From: Rhynchonema sp. JSB1_4
Lineage: Eukaryota > Nematoda > Chromadorea > Monhysterida > Xyalidae
Direction: 5' to 3'
Assembly: GCA_030248065.1 (NCBI GenBank)
Contig: JASAMV010008029.1
Coordinates: forward strand, 1 to 64,000
DNA: 64,000 bases
The position numbers were made by a program, and so were the translations under genes. This document shows positions 11,766 through 23,228 of the stretch, in pieces; the first letter of the stretch is position 1; every line of letters starts with the position of its first letter. The notes under the pieces were generated by a model. That model had not been told where the DNA came from, made no database searches, and saw only the letters and a list, made by a program, of their open reading frames with translations.

Positions 11766-12615
11766 CAGTCCGTGACGAATTATGTGGCCACTTTGCAACG
11801 CCGGCGCGCGCGCCAGGCTTGTGCACATAAGTATAGAGTGATCTGCAAGAGTACGGTAGCTTGCGCGCCGCGCGCGCGCCGTTTTCCAATAATCACACAG
11901 GATGCATATTGAATAAGTAACAGCGACCATTTATTTATGCAGTAAGTTCATAATTTATCAAAACGCCAGATCAGTTTTGAATTTTGCGTGAACGAGTTTG
12001 CCGCTTGTTTTTGTTTAGCATGTCCCAAAGTTTTGGCAGGTTGATTTTTGATCACTGCTTTTGTGGCCATATCTTCGATGTGCGTTTCCGTGTTGGATTT
12101 GAAACAGCAAAGCTGAAAAGAAACACATTCAAACCAGAAGAAAAGAAATGGACAAACACTGCACTTACATCACTGACAGACAATGCGGATAATCATGAAA
12201 AAGCAAGCAAGCAGCACGTCACAGCATGTGGTGCTTGCGTTTTGTGGTGGCCTGGTCAGCTGTTGTCTGCAGCAAACATGGAGGTACCCTGCATGTGTGA
12301 TTGGTCATTGGGTCATTGCAGATGCATCCCACAAGGCTCTCCGTTTTTATTTCCATAACTTGCTGCCCGACGCCATGTGATGCACATTTGAACAGCTTCA
12401 GTCGCTGCAAATAGCACGCACGTTTGAATTGCCGCCTTTGGGTGTATGACAAAACTGAAAAGAAACGCGCGCGGCGCGCGCCATTTGCTCTGTGCAGAAA
12501 CCACAAGTCAAGTTGATCGACCTACGTATATGCTTACCAGTATGTGCACAACGCCTGGCGTGCGCGCTCGCGCGCGCCAGCGTTGTAAAGTGGCCACATA
12601 ATTCGCCACGGACTG
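11766..12615. mobile_element. Non-autonomous DNA transposon (MITE-like), 850 bp
   Basis: The ends are inverted repeats of about 45 bp: the left begins CAGTCCGTGACGAATTATGT and the right ends, reading inward on the other strand, CAGTCCGTGGCGAATTATGT. Both continue into GC-rich CGCGCG runs. The element is flanked by TA on both sides (11764-11765 and 12616-12617), which with the CAGT terminus fits a Tc1/mariner-type target site. The interior has no transposase-like frame. A partial copy is at 8513. Confidence 0.85.
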
Positions 12616-12937
12616 TACGTACATACATATCAGCACCTTGTTAGATTTCATTGCGTTTACAGACGGCAATTCCACCTGCCATTTACACCGTCATACCGCG
12701 TTTGTGCCATGTTTCGTCAAGGCACACAACCCGAACGCAAAGATATGGACGGTGATATAACAGCTTTACATGATGGTCAAGTTCCTCCAGCTCAACGCAA
12801 CTGGTACAAAGCTGTGTCTTTTTATATGAAAGGATTTTTAGAAGTTTTTTAAATTACTGAATCGTGTACTTGTTCGCTAAAGTGTAATATCTTCAAATCT
12901 TAGAATATCAGTTCTTGATACAAAAGTCGGCAGAGTC

Positions 12938-13287
12938 AGTCCAGCCACGAACTCATGAGACGACTTAGTTTGAAGTTGACTTCAACGGATCCAATAATGT
13001 TCCGGTTCCACGTATTTCGGAAATGAAAGAAAGAGAAACACATGTATTTTTAAAAACACGCTCTCCACCTCGGTGCGTCAATTCCCTTTTGACTCCCAAA
13101 ACATTTGTGTGTTGAACGACGTTGCTGTTTGCGTAAGCACGCAGCAAATTGAGGTCAGCCAACTTGTCATCATGTCTCTCGGCCCAATCTCTTTCTTTTG
13201 TTTGCGAAAACCCGTGTAACCGGCGCATTTTTTGAATTTGGCCAAGCAAGCCTTAAAAAGAGCGTCTCATGAGCACGTGGTTGGACT
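12938..13287. mobile_element. MITE family 2, copy 1 (350 bp)
   Basis: Terminal inverted repeats of about 28 bp run from AGTCCAGCCACGAACTCATG at the left to CATGAGCACGTGGTTGGACT at the right. A second copy at 37264-37620 is about 90% identical along its length. Both copies keep a minus-strand open frame containing RRLHGFSQTKERDWAER, with a 6-bp in-frame size difference between them. I do not recognise the peptide. Confidence 0.85.
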
Positions 13288-13388
13288 ATACGTCAATGCA
13301 GTTCAAAACCCGCTGTGTGTGTTATACGCAGAGCGCGACTTGGCAAATTATGATTGCATAACTTGTTACTTTCTGTTCTCAAAACTTA

Positions 13389-13495
13389 ATCCCGATCCTG
13401 GCACTTTTTTGGGCGGGATCGGGATCGGGATTGACTTTTTCAAAATGACGGGATCGGGATCAGAAAAAGGGCCCGGGATCAGGATCGGGATCCCG
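13389..13495. repeat. GGGATC minisatellite
   Basis: Short run of GGGATCGGGATC units interrupted by T-rich and A-rich segments and ending GGGATCAGGATCGGGATCCC. A single TTTTCGGTCCAGCGTACT unit of the window's right-end minisatellite lies just beyond, near 13545. Confidence 0.8.
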
Positions 13496-14098
13496 TTCGA
13501 ACACTGCCGATCTGTTTCGCATGTTTTTGTGTGCCGATTCCGCATGTTTTCGGTCCAGCGTACTGTTCGGTCGACAGTACTGTCAACTGTGTCGGCGAAG
13601 AGATGAATTGGAATCTAACAATGAATAATGTTCATTGCTTATATAGTTTTTGGGACGTAGTGCTAAGGTTACAAATCATACACACAGGGTACAGATTATA
13701 GAAACAAGAAAGCTACAATACGCAAATAGAAAAGTTTGCTATTCGATACACGTACATATGTAACGCGGAGAGACTTAATCTCTTGACAGTGCGATCGCTA
13801 TTTTTCCCTCATTTATTTGTGTTTTTGTCCTGATAAATTGCAAAATGTAAAGTAAAGCAATTGCCACGCGGGAATAACACTAGTTCAGAACTGAATGTTA
13901 GCAGCGAAACTTGCGTGAGACCAATAGAAATGTGAATGTCAGTACAGCTGATCAAAATTGTGAACCAAATAAACGATCGTGATTTGGTATCAAATAAATG
14001 AGAAATTCAATACCGCCCTCAACACGAATCCATCCATGGAACCTTTATGGTGCGTTGAACAAAAAAATGCAGAACGGTGTCCAGGAAAAAATAGATGA

Positions 14099-17000
14099 CT
14101 AGTCAACGACTTTGTAGACGTAGGCCCTCAGGTCAGGTTCCTCTTGTTTCTTCGGCGGTGGTGGTTCCTCTCCAAGATCGTCGCCGAAGCAGTACGTGTC
14201 CAGATCCTCTTCGACGTTCATCAGATGTTGACAGCCAACCTCTCTCTTCGGCAAGTTGGTCTGAATTTCCACACATTTCATGTTTGCCTGAAATTGCAAG
14301 TTCATTTTCCCTTTGATTGCATCTTAACGCGATCTGTCCACATGTACATACCTTTTTATGCCACATTTCGTGCAACAGTTTGCGTCTGCTGCTGTCCATC
14401 ATTCCGTAGTAGAATGACTCGGCCGAGCCGAGTTTGCGCGCGACCAGTGCGATCTGAGCTTCTTCGGCGATCGGGCCTTGATTGGACTTCATCGTGGAAA
14501 TGTCTGGCTCCACCTGCATCATGGTTGACGTGCATTTGATGGCTAACAATGACAGTTTGCCACACTTTTTATTGATATTCTACCACCCGTTGAGTGGCTG
14601 AATGATCATCTACATATGTATGCGGACTGCACACAATAATTAGCCTACTTTACTAGCCAGGTTCCATTCTATTAAGTTCCATGAGGAGTTAAAGCAAAAC
14701 CACGCCAACACGAGCCCGATTTCGGAGCTGGCAAAATGGTGAAACATTCATGACGTGGCTGCTGATTTGGGAAACGTTACACGTTGTGGCATACAACATG
14801 GAGCATGATGATTTTCTCTTTCTTTGCGTTTTGCAAGTTCACCACCTCCGAAATCGGGCTCGTGTTGGCGTAGTTTGCCTATACAATTTCAAAAATGGAC
14901 AACATTCCGTTATTCTCCACAACGTCGTTTTCCAAATTCCATGAGACCAATTCAGCACAGTAACCTGTCTCGTGCGAAACTCCATGTGAATTGCGTAGTG
15001 CAGATTGACATAGGCCAGTTCAATCCTGCGTGACATTACATGTTGGCAAAGACCGATAAATGTTGTGGACACAATCAACAGTACAATGTGAGGGATGAGC
15101 GTCCATTCGGGGGCACCTTCCGGCGCTGACGGTGACACGTCGCCCAGACCTTAAATTGGTTTTATTGGAAATAAAGAAAAATAAAAATGTTGTTTTGATG
15201 AAGATAACAGATAACTGAAATGTTCAAATGCGTATTTCTCAGCAACAGGTAGATCGGATGTCAATGTACAGCAAGTCCCCAAATGTCCTTGATACGAAAA
15301 TATTAGTTCAAAAGACCAACCGATAGTGAGAAAGCTGGTGACGAAATAGTAATTTGCGTCGAAATAGTTCCAGGTCGGTTCGAAGAACTGCGCCAGCCCG
15401 GAGCTGACAGCCAGACTGATCACCGACAGCAGGATACCCAACGAGATTGGGAAGGTTGCCTGAAATTGAAAGCAAGTTTATTGCGTCGTGACCCAGAACA
15501 TGTGGAATGAAATTGACACAGAACAGCCACTTGCTGGCTAGAAAGATTGGATGCAATCACCAACGTTGACGTTTGTCGAAAAACAAACGCGGTAATTTGC
15601 AACTTCAAAGTTATTTCAAAGCCTGCCTGAATTTTATTGTACAGCTGAGTGTACTCGACAGTTCGAAAGCCTCGAATTTGATCTTCGTCAAAGTCCGGCT
15701 CGTCGCGCGCACGCAGATACGACATCACCTGCCACCACAGCACGTAGATGCCTGCGTGATGTTTCACGGTCTTGGATGCATGTTTCAGACATAGAACAAC
15801 AATCGTTTCTGAAATGACAACCTTCGAACACGACCAATCCCAAATCGCCAGTCATCGACATGAAGAAGGGCACACCGATGAATGAATAGATCATGGTGAC
15901 CACACGACCGGTGGTGCTCTGCGGGTACAGGCGACCACCGAAACCTGAAGGTGTTCATTCTGTCTGGCCGCAACGCTGCGGACGAAGTTAAAAATTATTT
16001 GAATAAGCGGTTGAGAAACATTGAAACATCAACCAACCAACCGATACTAGTGTAGAGACTGCAACAGAAGAAGACAGCATTGAGCCACGACCAGCCCTCT
16101 GGTTTCATAATCGGTTCGTGCACGTCTAGACCCATCGCCTCTTCGTACCCTTCGATTAGCTCGCGCAACATCCATGTGTGATTCTGGAATTTGTAAACAC
16201 ACTCAACTGTCTGATATGTACAGTAGGTATACGACGATATCAAACTTGGTGATCGAGCAACGTGATCGGCTAGAATCGGTCTATACCTAGTCACATAAAT
16301 GTGGTATGACTAGGTGGACCGATCACATTGATGTGATATTGAATCGGTGTTGGTAACCACATCACGTGATGTGATAGGATCGGTATGCGCACTAACAGAA
16401 GCAGTCATTCGCACAAACTGCGTCAGTGACCAATACCGCATTTGTTCACGACATAGAATCTTCACTGCAGAGCACCAACTGCATAATGTACATAGGAGGT
16501 TACCGGTAAACTGGAGCCGGCCATAAGATAAGTTCACATGGGGAATTCACTGTACGGAGGTTCACTCACTATATTGAGCGTCGACTGTACAGCATTTGTT
16601 GCGATATGAGACAAGCATGTGGTTTACCACACAAAGGTTACATGATGTGGTAAGTTACCACATCATGTAACCTTTGTCACAGCGCTTTGGCAGCGCGTTT
16701 ATTTTTGCGCCCAGACTTCGGTCGATAAATTTAGACTTCAGCCTGGACGTAAAGGAGGCTCAAAGAAGGCTTAAAGCGGAAACTCAGATAACAAACTTGT
16801 ATCACCCACCTCAGCCGAATAATTTCCCACCATGAGCACGCCGTCAGTCAACTGTTTCATCCAGACGCTTCGATTGCGCAGTTTATCTGCTTGTCGATGA
16901 AACGCTTGGGTCCGAACCACCATATCGTGTTCGCCTGTGAAACATCAGTCAATCAGCTTGTTGTGCTTCTGAATCAACCAAACTGTTCGAGAGCGGCTTG

Positions 17001-17850
17001 TCAAGTTGTGGCAAGATACTGTACCTGCATAATACATATTACATACTACGTAACACATGCATACAGGGGCATGTTAGGTACCTAGGCACGTCGAGAATGT
17101 AGCCGACAGACAGCGGCGGAGAAAACGAAACAGCGGGGCTCAAAAACAGCTTTTTTCCAAAAAAACATTCCTTGGGAAACTGTCCCTAACGCCAAGTTTA
17201 GTCTAACCATAACGTTCAATATGTATAGCCTTGTTAACGACAACGCCAGATGGCTATTTTTTCGAAGCTAGCGTTCCCATCACTGCCTCGTCCGCACCAA
17301 GCGTCAACCACTTTCCAAAAAACCAAAACTACGGTACCCAACCTTCGATCGACGTATAGATCCAGGCGCCGAGCACTTGATACATCATAGTGGCGAATAT
17401 CCAGACAACGGTTTTCACAATGCCCATTTCCTGACATCGAACCCAAATGTACTCGCCCCAGCCCATCTTCTGCTTCCTCTCTGCCTCCATCGCCTCGCCG
17501 GTAGCTGAAACATCAACAGTTCGAATCACTGTCCTGCGCATCAAAACGTTGTCTCACGCTAACGAAACACGCATATCGAGACGGCGATTGAAAAAAATGG
17601 GCGACTTCCCTGATGGACGAGGGTGAAGAACAATAACAGAACAAACATGTCGTGTTATTTCACCCACCCTACCATTCGGTTGATCCACCGGCGCATCCTT
17701 TTGTGCCTCCTGATCCGGTTCCACAATGGTCACGTGACCGTGGTGCTGATTGTGATGGCCACTTGTCAACGTTGCGTTCGAGCCACGATTCGACGTCGGC
17801 AGTGTACCGTTGGACGGGTTTGGCGTTTTAGTTGAAGTATTTGTCTTCAT
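14099..17850 (-). CDS. K2P potassium channel A (TWK-like), 509 aa
   Basis: Ten exons: 17850-17673, 17504-17343, 16934-16810, 16183-16042, 15944-15822, 15751-15627, 15459-15321, 15149-14965, 14513-14352 and 14287-14099. All phases match and the sum is 1530 bp. The product is a four-helix, two-pore-loop potassium leak channel of the plasma membrane. M1 is about residues 88-112. Two N-glycosylation sequons (NRS, NHT) lie in the extracellular cap before P1. The first filter is TSIGFG (200-205) after GWSWLNAVFFCCSLY, and the second is TIGLGD (330-335). M4 follows in WTLIPHIVLLIVS. The C-tail has EPPPPKKQEEPDL before the stop. Intron 6 appears to use a GC donor (CAG|GCAGGC) and intron 7 an AAG acceptor. 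The start is the first ATG in frame with exon 1. A poly(A) signal candidate lies near 13813. Gene A groups with gene D by filter sequence. Confidence 0.93.
14701..14873. repeat. Foldback element in K2P A intron 8
   Basis: Arms of 27 bp, CGCCAACACGAGCCCGATTT at the left and AAATCGGGCTCGTGTTGGCG at the right, enclose about 120 bp of unrelated sequence. It lies within intron 8 of K2P gene A and fits a MITE-like insertion. Confidence 0.85.
16250..16400. repeat. Nested palindromes in K2P A intron 3
   Basis: GATCGG near 16254 pairs with CCGATC near 16318 around a CTAGTCACATAAATGTG core. A second nested palindrome, CACATCACGTGATGTG, follows at about 16358-16373. The segment lies in the 626-bp intron 3 of K2P A. 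Confidence 0.7.
16631..16677. repeat. Perfect 23-bp hairpin in K2P A intron 3
   Basis: Arms 16631-16653 and 16655-16677 are exact reverse complements separated by one base. The inner half contains TGATGTGGTAA and TTACCACATCA. This is a very stable potential cruciform or RNA hairpin. Confidence 0.9.
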
Positions 17851-19359
17851 TATTTATTTTCATTTGCTGTATTAATTTAGTGCATTTTAGTTGTTTTGTG
17901 ATCACACTTTTATTTGCTGAAATTGATCCACCACCGATAGTAAAACGCTGTGATGTTGTTTCAGTGGAGCCATGTGCAAGCTGAAAGGAAAATGTGTCAT
18001 TGATACACAAACACCACACCCAATTGCCAAAGAACTTTCCAGACTTCTTCCAAACAACCTCGCACTTTTAGTGTCCTACATAGATGTTGTCGTGCACAAA
18101 GTGACGTCAGCGTCAAAAACGACGCGAAAGACGGGAACCGCTGTTTTTCGGTATAAAAAGTTTACGAAATCAAAAGACGCCGCATAAAACGGCCGAGCCG
18201 ACTTCTGCGAGCGCAACAATTGGTGCGACCAAAAAAGTGCCCGCTCTGCTGCTCCGACGGGGCAGATTTGGTTTCGTTTAATGCCAATCTGCGACAACAA
18301 TAAAAGCATCCATTTTCGATTAAACGTCGACTAACGTTTGTCAAATTACCATATACGTATATTCATTATGACTTCCTGTCCCCGAGACCAAATCCGTGAA
18401 AAACGACTACTGTCCAGAACATGACGTGGCTGTGGTGGGCATTATCATTTTTTATCGGCGAACAAAATTCATGTTCCAGATGCATTTACTCGACAACCAT
18501 TTGTTGTGTGACCAACACGCAACAGCGCGCGCCCCGACCCGGTTTACAATGTGTGCCACAAGAGCGCATCTGCGAATTTTGGGTTGGTGTTGGTCTCATT
18601 GAAGCCCTCCGCGGAATGCCTTTCAGCGCCATCAACACCTTTGCTCGTTTGAGTGTTGGTGGGCTTACACAGCGCCCAAACCGAAGAACTATAAAAGCCG
18701 CCTGCCTCCAATTTTCGTCTTCACAACCAAAATGGAGTAGCCTTCTTCGTGTATGCAGTTTGGCGCTTCGCTCACACAACGTGTGAGTTTAAAGTACATA
18801 CCTTTGTACATTTGTACTCACCGAGGTATATACTATAGACATTGTACATACATAGATCCCTGTACATTATGTTGATTCCTGCTTTGACAAAAATTACGAT
18901 TTCAGTGATCCTGCAGCTAGCTGCAGTGCGAGTGCGGCTTATTGTTGTGTGTGCGTATCGCGAAAAATAATAAACAAGAAACCATTTCGCTCTCGCAATG
19001 ATCGTTTGAATTGCCCAGGAAATATATAGCAAAAAACACCACTGAATTTTATGAACTTTGGGGTACATAGTTTTTTGCGGGAAGCAGTGTTTTTTGTCAG
19101 TGCAATTGTCTGTTCATTGGTTTTTCATTTTCGCTATTAGTTTTAATATCCTGATGTATGACAAGAAGACAAAAGCGCTTTGATTTTCGAAGTGGTTTCT
19201 TCACGGGCGTTTCAATTCATTGCGTGACGTTGTCATTAGTTTTCAAGGAAACATTATAAATACGAGCAGGGGAACGAGTCTCACTTTGTAAAAAAACATA
19301 ATTGTTGACTTAATTGAGAACGTTGGATAAATAAATGTGCAGTGCATACTGAATGTATT
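17851..19359. other. Spacer between K2P A and K2P B
   Basis: Contains the promoter region of gene A and the 3' flank of gene B. I see no exon. Two plus-strand TATA-like sites (CGGTATAAAAAG near 18150, CTATAAAAGCCGCC near 18691) do not face an identified gene; the ATG downstream of the second is followed at once by a stop. Confidence 0.5.
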
Positions 19360-22300
19360 CTAATCAGTAATTTTATACACATAAATACGCAAATCGGGCT
19401 CTTCAATCTTTTTTGGCGGCGGCGGCTCCTCACCAAGATCGTCTCCATACGTGTTCGTGTCTGAGAAATATTTCCAAAATGTTTATTTGTCTAATTTTTG
19501 CACATTGTAGTCGAAATTTGGTTAAAAAATTATTGTCAAATCAGTGAGCCGAACCCGTGTCCTCCTCGACGTTCATCAGATGTTGCACGCCGACGTCGCG
19601 TTTCGGCAGATTTGTCTGGTTTTCAGCGTCTTTCATGTTCGCCTTGAAAGATCAGGCGTTTAGTGTTCTTTGGAAATTCTTACAGTTGCAATTAAATTCA
19701 AAACGCTTACTTTTGTGTGCCACGCGTCGTGCAACAGTTTGCGTCTGCTGCTGTCCATCAAGACACCGTAGAAGAACGATTCGGCCGAACCAAGTTTGCG
19801 AGCGATCAGTCCGATTTGCGTGCCCTCCTCCACCGCACTTTTGCCCGCCTTCATAGTCGAAATGTCCGGCTCGACCTGGCGGGGGAGATTTGTTGTTTTT
19901 ACCAGTTTGGTGCGGTAAAAATGTCGTATTTTTGGGGCTTGACATGCGATATTGACTTCAAGACCATGACAGATCTTGAAACCTACAGCATTGTGTCAGG
20001 GTGCGTTTATTCATACAATACAAGTACTCAAACCGAATCAGCACCAACCAAACGTGTCCTATACTCCATGTGTATGGCGTAGTGTATATTAACATAGGCC
20101 AACTCGACCCGGCGTGAGAACACATGACGACTGACACCAATGAAGGTCATTGAGAACACGATCAATACAATGTGCGGGATGAGGGTCCATTCACGATCCG
20201 GGGCGCGTTCGGGCGCTGACGGAGACACGTCGCCCAGACCTGCAGTCAGGATACGACCGTTCCGCGTTAGGCGTGAATCGAATGGAATAGAAATACTGAC
20301 CAATCATCATGAAGCTGGTGACGAAATAGTAGTTTGCGTCGAAGAATGACCAGGTTGGTTCGAGGAACTGCGATAGGGCCGAACTGATACCCAGACTGAT
20401 TATGGACCTGAAGAGAATGGATAAAAAAATTCATTTGATGCAAGCGCTGTTCAATCAGACAATTTTTGTGAAGTGCGGATTGGACAGCAAGACATTTTTG
20501 GTTGCCCATCTTGACTTTATTTTCACAGACGGGCGGTGAACGGGCGGTGCACCATGACATCATCAGTGCGAATGCAGCAATTTCAACGAAACGCATTGTT
20601 CACCGACATGATCATGCCCAAATATATGGGATAGGTGGCGATGATCTTCTTGTAGAGTTCGGTGTACTCCGATGTGCGGAATCCACGGATCTGATCTTCG
20701 TCAAAGTCCGGCTCCTCTCGGGCGCGCATGTATGACGTGATTTGCCACCAGCACCAGTAGATGGCTGGATAAATGTGGTAGTAAAGTTATGACAGGCATA
20801 ACCAGATAGGTGTACATTACGCCATGCGTCAAAATCGGCGATCAGAATCTTCCCTGCCTGGCCACTATTTTCTCCAACCTCAGAACAAATCACAAGCCAT
20901 ATGCAAAGAAGACAGATCAAAGCGTTACCGAAACAATTCCGATCGCCACGTTACAGTACGTTATACGTTACATGGCAAGCTTTGCGAAACATTAACAGGG
21001 AAGGTCTGAAATTAGTAGGATTAAAAACTACACCTTCAAACACGACCAGTCCAAAGTCGTCGATCAGTCGAAAGAAGACGGGCTGGGTTGAGATTGAATA
21101 GATCATTGTGACCACTCGACCGCGATTGCTCTGCGGAAATAGACGACCGCCGAAACCTGCAGCATCGATATTGTGAAACATTATGATTTTCTGTTTCTGA
21201 TCCAGAAAATCTTAGTGTTGGCGAGGTGCGAGGTGGCTGACACACCTCGTTGGCGCGACCTTGAATAATTTAAAATTACATAGGCACTAATGGTGACCGA
21301 CGTGCGTCAACCACTTCTGTATATGCACAAAAAATCCCACAACACTAGCCAATGCAAGTGTAGAGACTGGCACAGAAGAAGATTGAGTTCAGCCACGACC
21401 AGCCCTCCTGTTTCATGAATGGTGGCGAAACATCAAGTCCCATCGCCTCCTCGTAACCGGTGATCAGATCGCGGTACATCCAGGTTTGATTCTGGAGGAC
21501 GAAATTCGTAAAAAATGGAATTTAGTAAGTATAAGTAAGCTTGGTAATTTAAATAGTATTATGCTGGTGTAGCGTAAGTAAACCACGAAATCTTTGTTCC
21601 AAAGGATCAAGTGACCGAGACAAATCCTATCTAATGTTGCCTTGCCTGATCAGGGTAACCTCCATCCTGCACCAATTGTACGCCTTCAATCATCTGATCA
21701 ATCCAGACCGTTCGATTTCGCAACAGATCCGCCTTGCCATGGTATTTGTTGAGACGCACAACCATGTCGTGCTCACCTTGACAAATCAGGGAAGTGTACC
21801 TGTTCCTTGCTATATGATCGTGAAATGGGGTTCAGATAGCATCATGTGGCCATCGCTGACTCCAGGAACTGTCACAGGACTAACGCTAATATTTTTGTTG
21901 TTGTGGAACATATGACTGCTGGCCGATAAAGAATGACACAATGACCCAGATGAGGTGCACCGGGGTGGTTAGGTCAAAAAGAAAGTTGAAGGTTTTGCGA
22001 AGCCGTGAGTATCGACACACGTGTTTACTTGGTCGCGTCTATTTTCAACCAGGCATGTACTTTGGGTTCAAGTTTTGCCTGGCTGGGCGCCTGCGGTTGG
22101 ATTCAGGCCTAAATTTTGATAAAATTTCCCACCTAAGATAAGATATAAAATTTAACACCCACCTTCAATCGACGTGTAGATCCAAGCACCGAGCACTTGG
22201 TACATCATCGTGGCGAATATCCAAGCGCAAGTCTTCACAATCCCCAATTCCTGACATCGAACCCAAATGTACTCGCCCCAGCCCATCTTCTTCTTCGGTT

Positions 22301-22433
22301 CCTGAATCTGACTCTCTTCGCCGTGCGTCTGCTCCGATTGACTTTGACTGGTGACCAACGGTTGAGTCTCGGCCTTGCCATCGTCGGGAGCCGGCGATGT
22401 TTCAGCCGCGGCTTCGGTAGCGACTGCCGGCAT
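19360..22433 (-). CDS. K2P potassium channel B (TWK-like), 491 aa
   Basis: Ten exons: 22433-22163, 21776-21646, 21491-21350, 21156-21034, 20764-20608, 20407-20301, 20239-20049, 19875-19711, 19642-19555 and 19460-19360; sum 1476 bp, all phases consistent. Same fold as gene A: M1 in VKTCAWIFATMMYQVLGAW, P1 filter TCIGFG, M2, M3, second pore loop, M4. The second filter reads MIGLGD, with Met in place of the conserved filter Thr. Introns 2 (CAG|GCAAGG) and 3 (TTG|GCTAGT) appear to use GC donors; introns 1 and 8 end in AAG. Intron 5 interrupts the M3 codons after MIM, about 11 codons from where A and C are interrupted. The last exon pair is split by an intron that A, C and D lack. It forms a subgroup with gene C. 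Confidence 0.92.
20525..20580 (-). repeat. GACGATG intron repeat, copy in K2P B intron 5
   Basis: Minus-strand copy of the dispersed family whose core on the plus strand of other copies is GCACTGACGATGACCTGGTG. The core is partly degraded here. Confidence 0.55.
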
Positions 22434-23228
22434 GATTCGGGAGTGTTGGAGTTTGAGCTTCAGGCGGGAGAAGGACTTGTGATGTTGATAATTTTGTGCG
22501 TGGTTAAACCTATTATGTACATCACTACATTATTACACGGAAGTACTTACAAAATGACCTGCAGACTGCGGGTGACAAGGCAGACAGAAAGAGCATCTTT
22601 GTTTGAAATCTGATCCCTTTTGCGAAGTGACCTTCCGACGGTCAGACTTTTTGGGTGTGCTTAATTTTATAGGTCACAAAACGTTTCACATAGGGTAAAC
22701 TGTTCCCCATTTGGCACCCGATAATCTGGGGCGCGTGTGTCTTTCACTTTCCAGCTGTGTCATACTTTTCACTCATCAGAGCTGTCACTTCACACGCTAA
22801 AGTTTGCTTGAAGACAATATGTCGTTTGTTGCAGCTTTCCGTAGGTATGAAAGGTTAGTGTCATTGTCGGCAAAAATAGGCAAGTTCTTTTTCGAAAGTA
22901 TACACATTTTATGCGATGCGGAAGGCACAACACCCATTACATCAGTGAAATTTGATCGGTGGCTGAACTAGAAGCAGGTAAAATTGCATAACAAATAAAA
23001 AAACTGCACAACATAAGCATTTTGAGGGTTCCAATCGATACGGTTGAATCAAGCTTTTGGTAAAAGTAAAAAAGCAAGAAGAAAACAGACAAGTATAGTA
23101 TTTCGATTAACAGCTTGAAAGCATAGAAAACACCGAGTGGTCAATCAATCAATCTCTTAGTGAGCAGCGCACAACACATTCACATTTGGGTAAAAATAAG
23201 CATACAGAAAGCAATAAAAAAACCACAG
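22434..23228. other. Spacer between K2P B and K2P C
   Basis: About 0.8 kb with no exon seen. It must hold the gene B promoter and the gene C 3' flank. Confidence 0.5.

Noticed and set aside
18689..18742. Strong TATA-like CTATAAAAGCCGCC followed by an ATG
   Set aside because: The ATG is followed within two codons by TAG and no exon chain follows, so no promoter is assigned.
18421..18786. 121-codon open frame downstream of K2P B
   Set aside because: Composition unlike any known domain, overlaps a similar-length frame on the other strand, no splice context.
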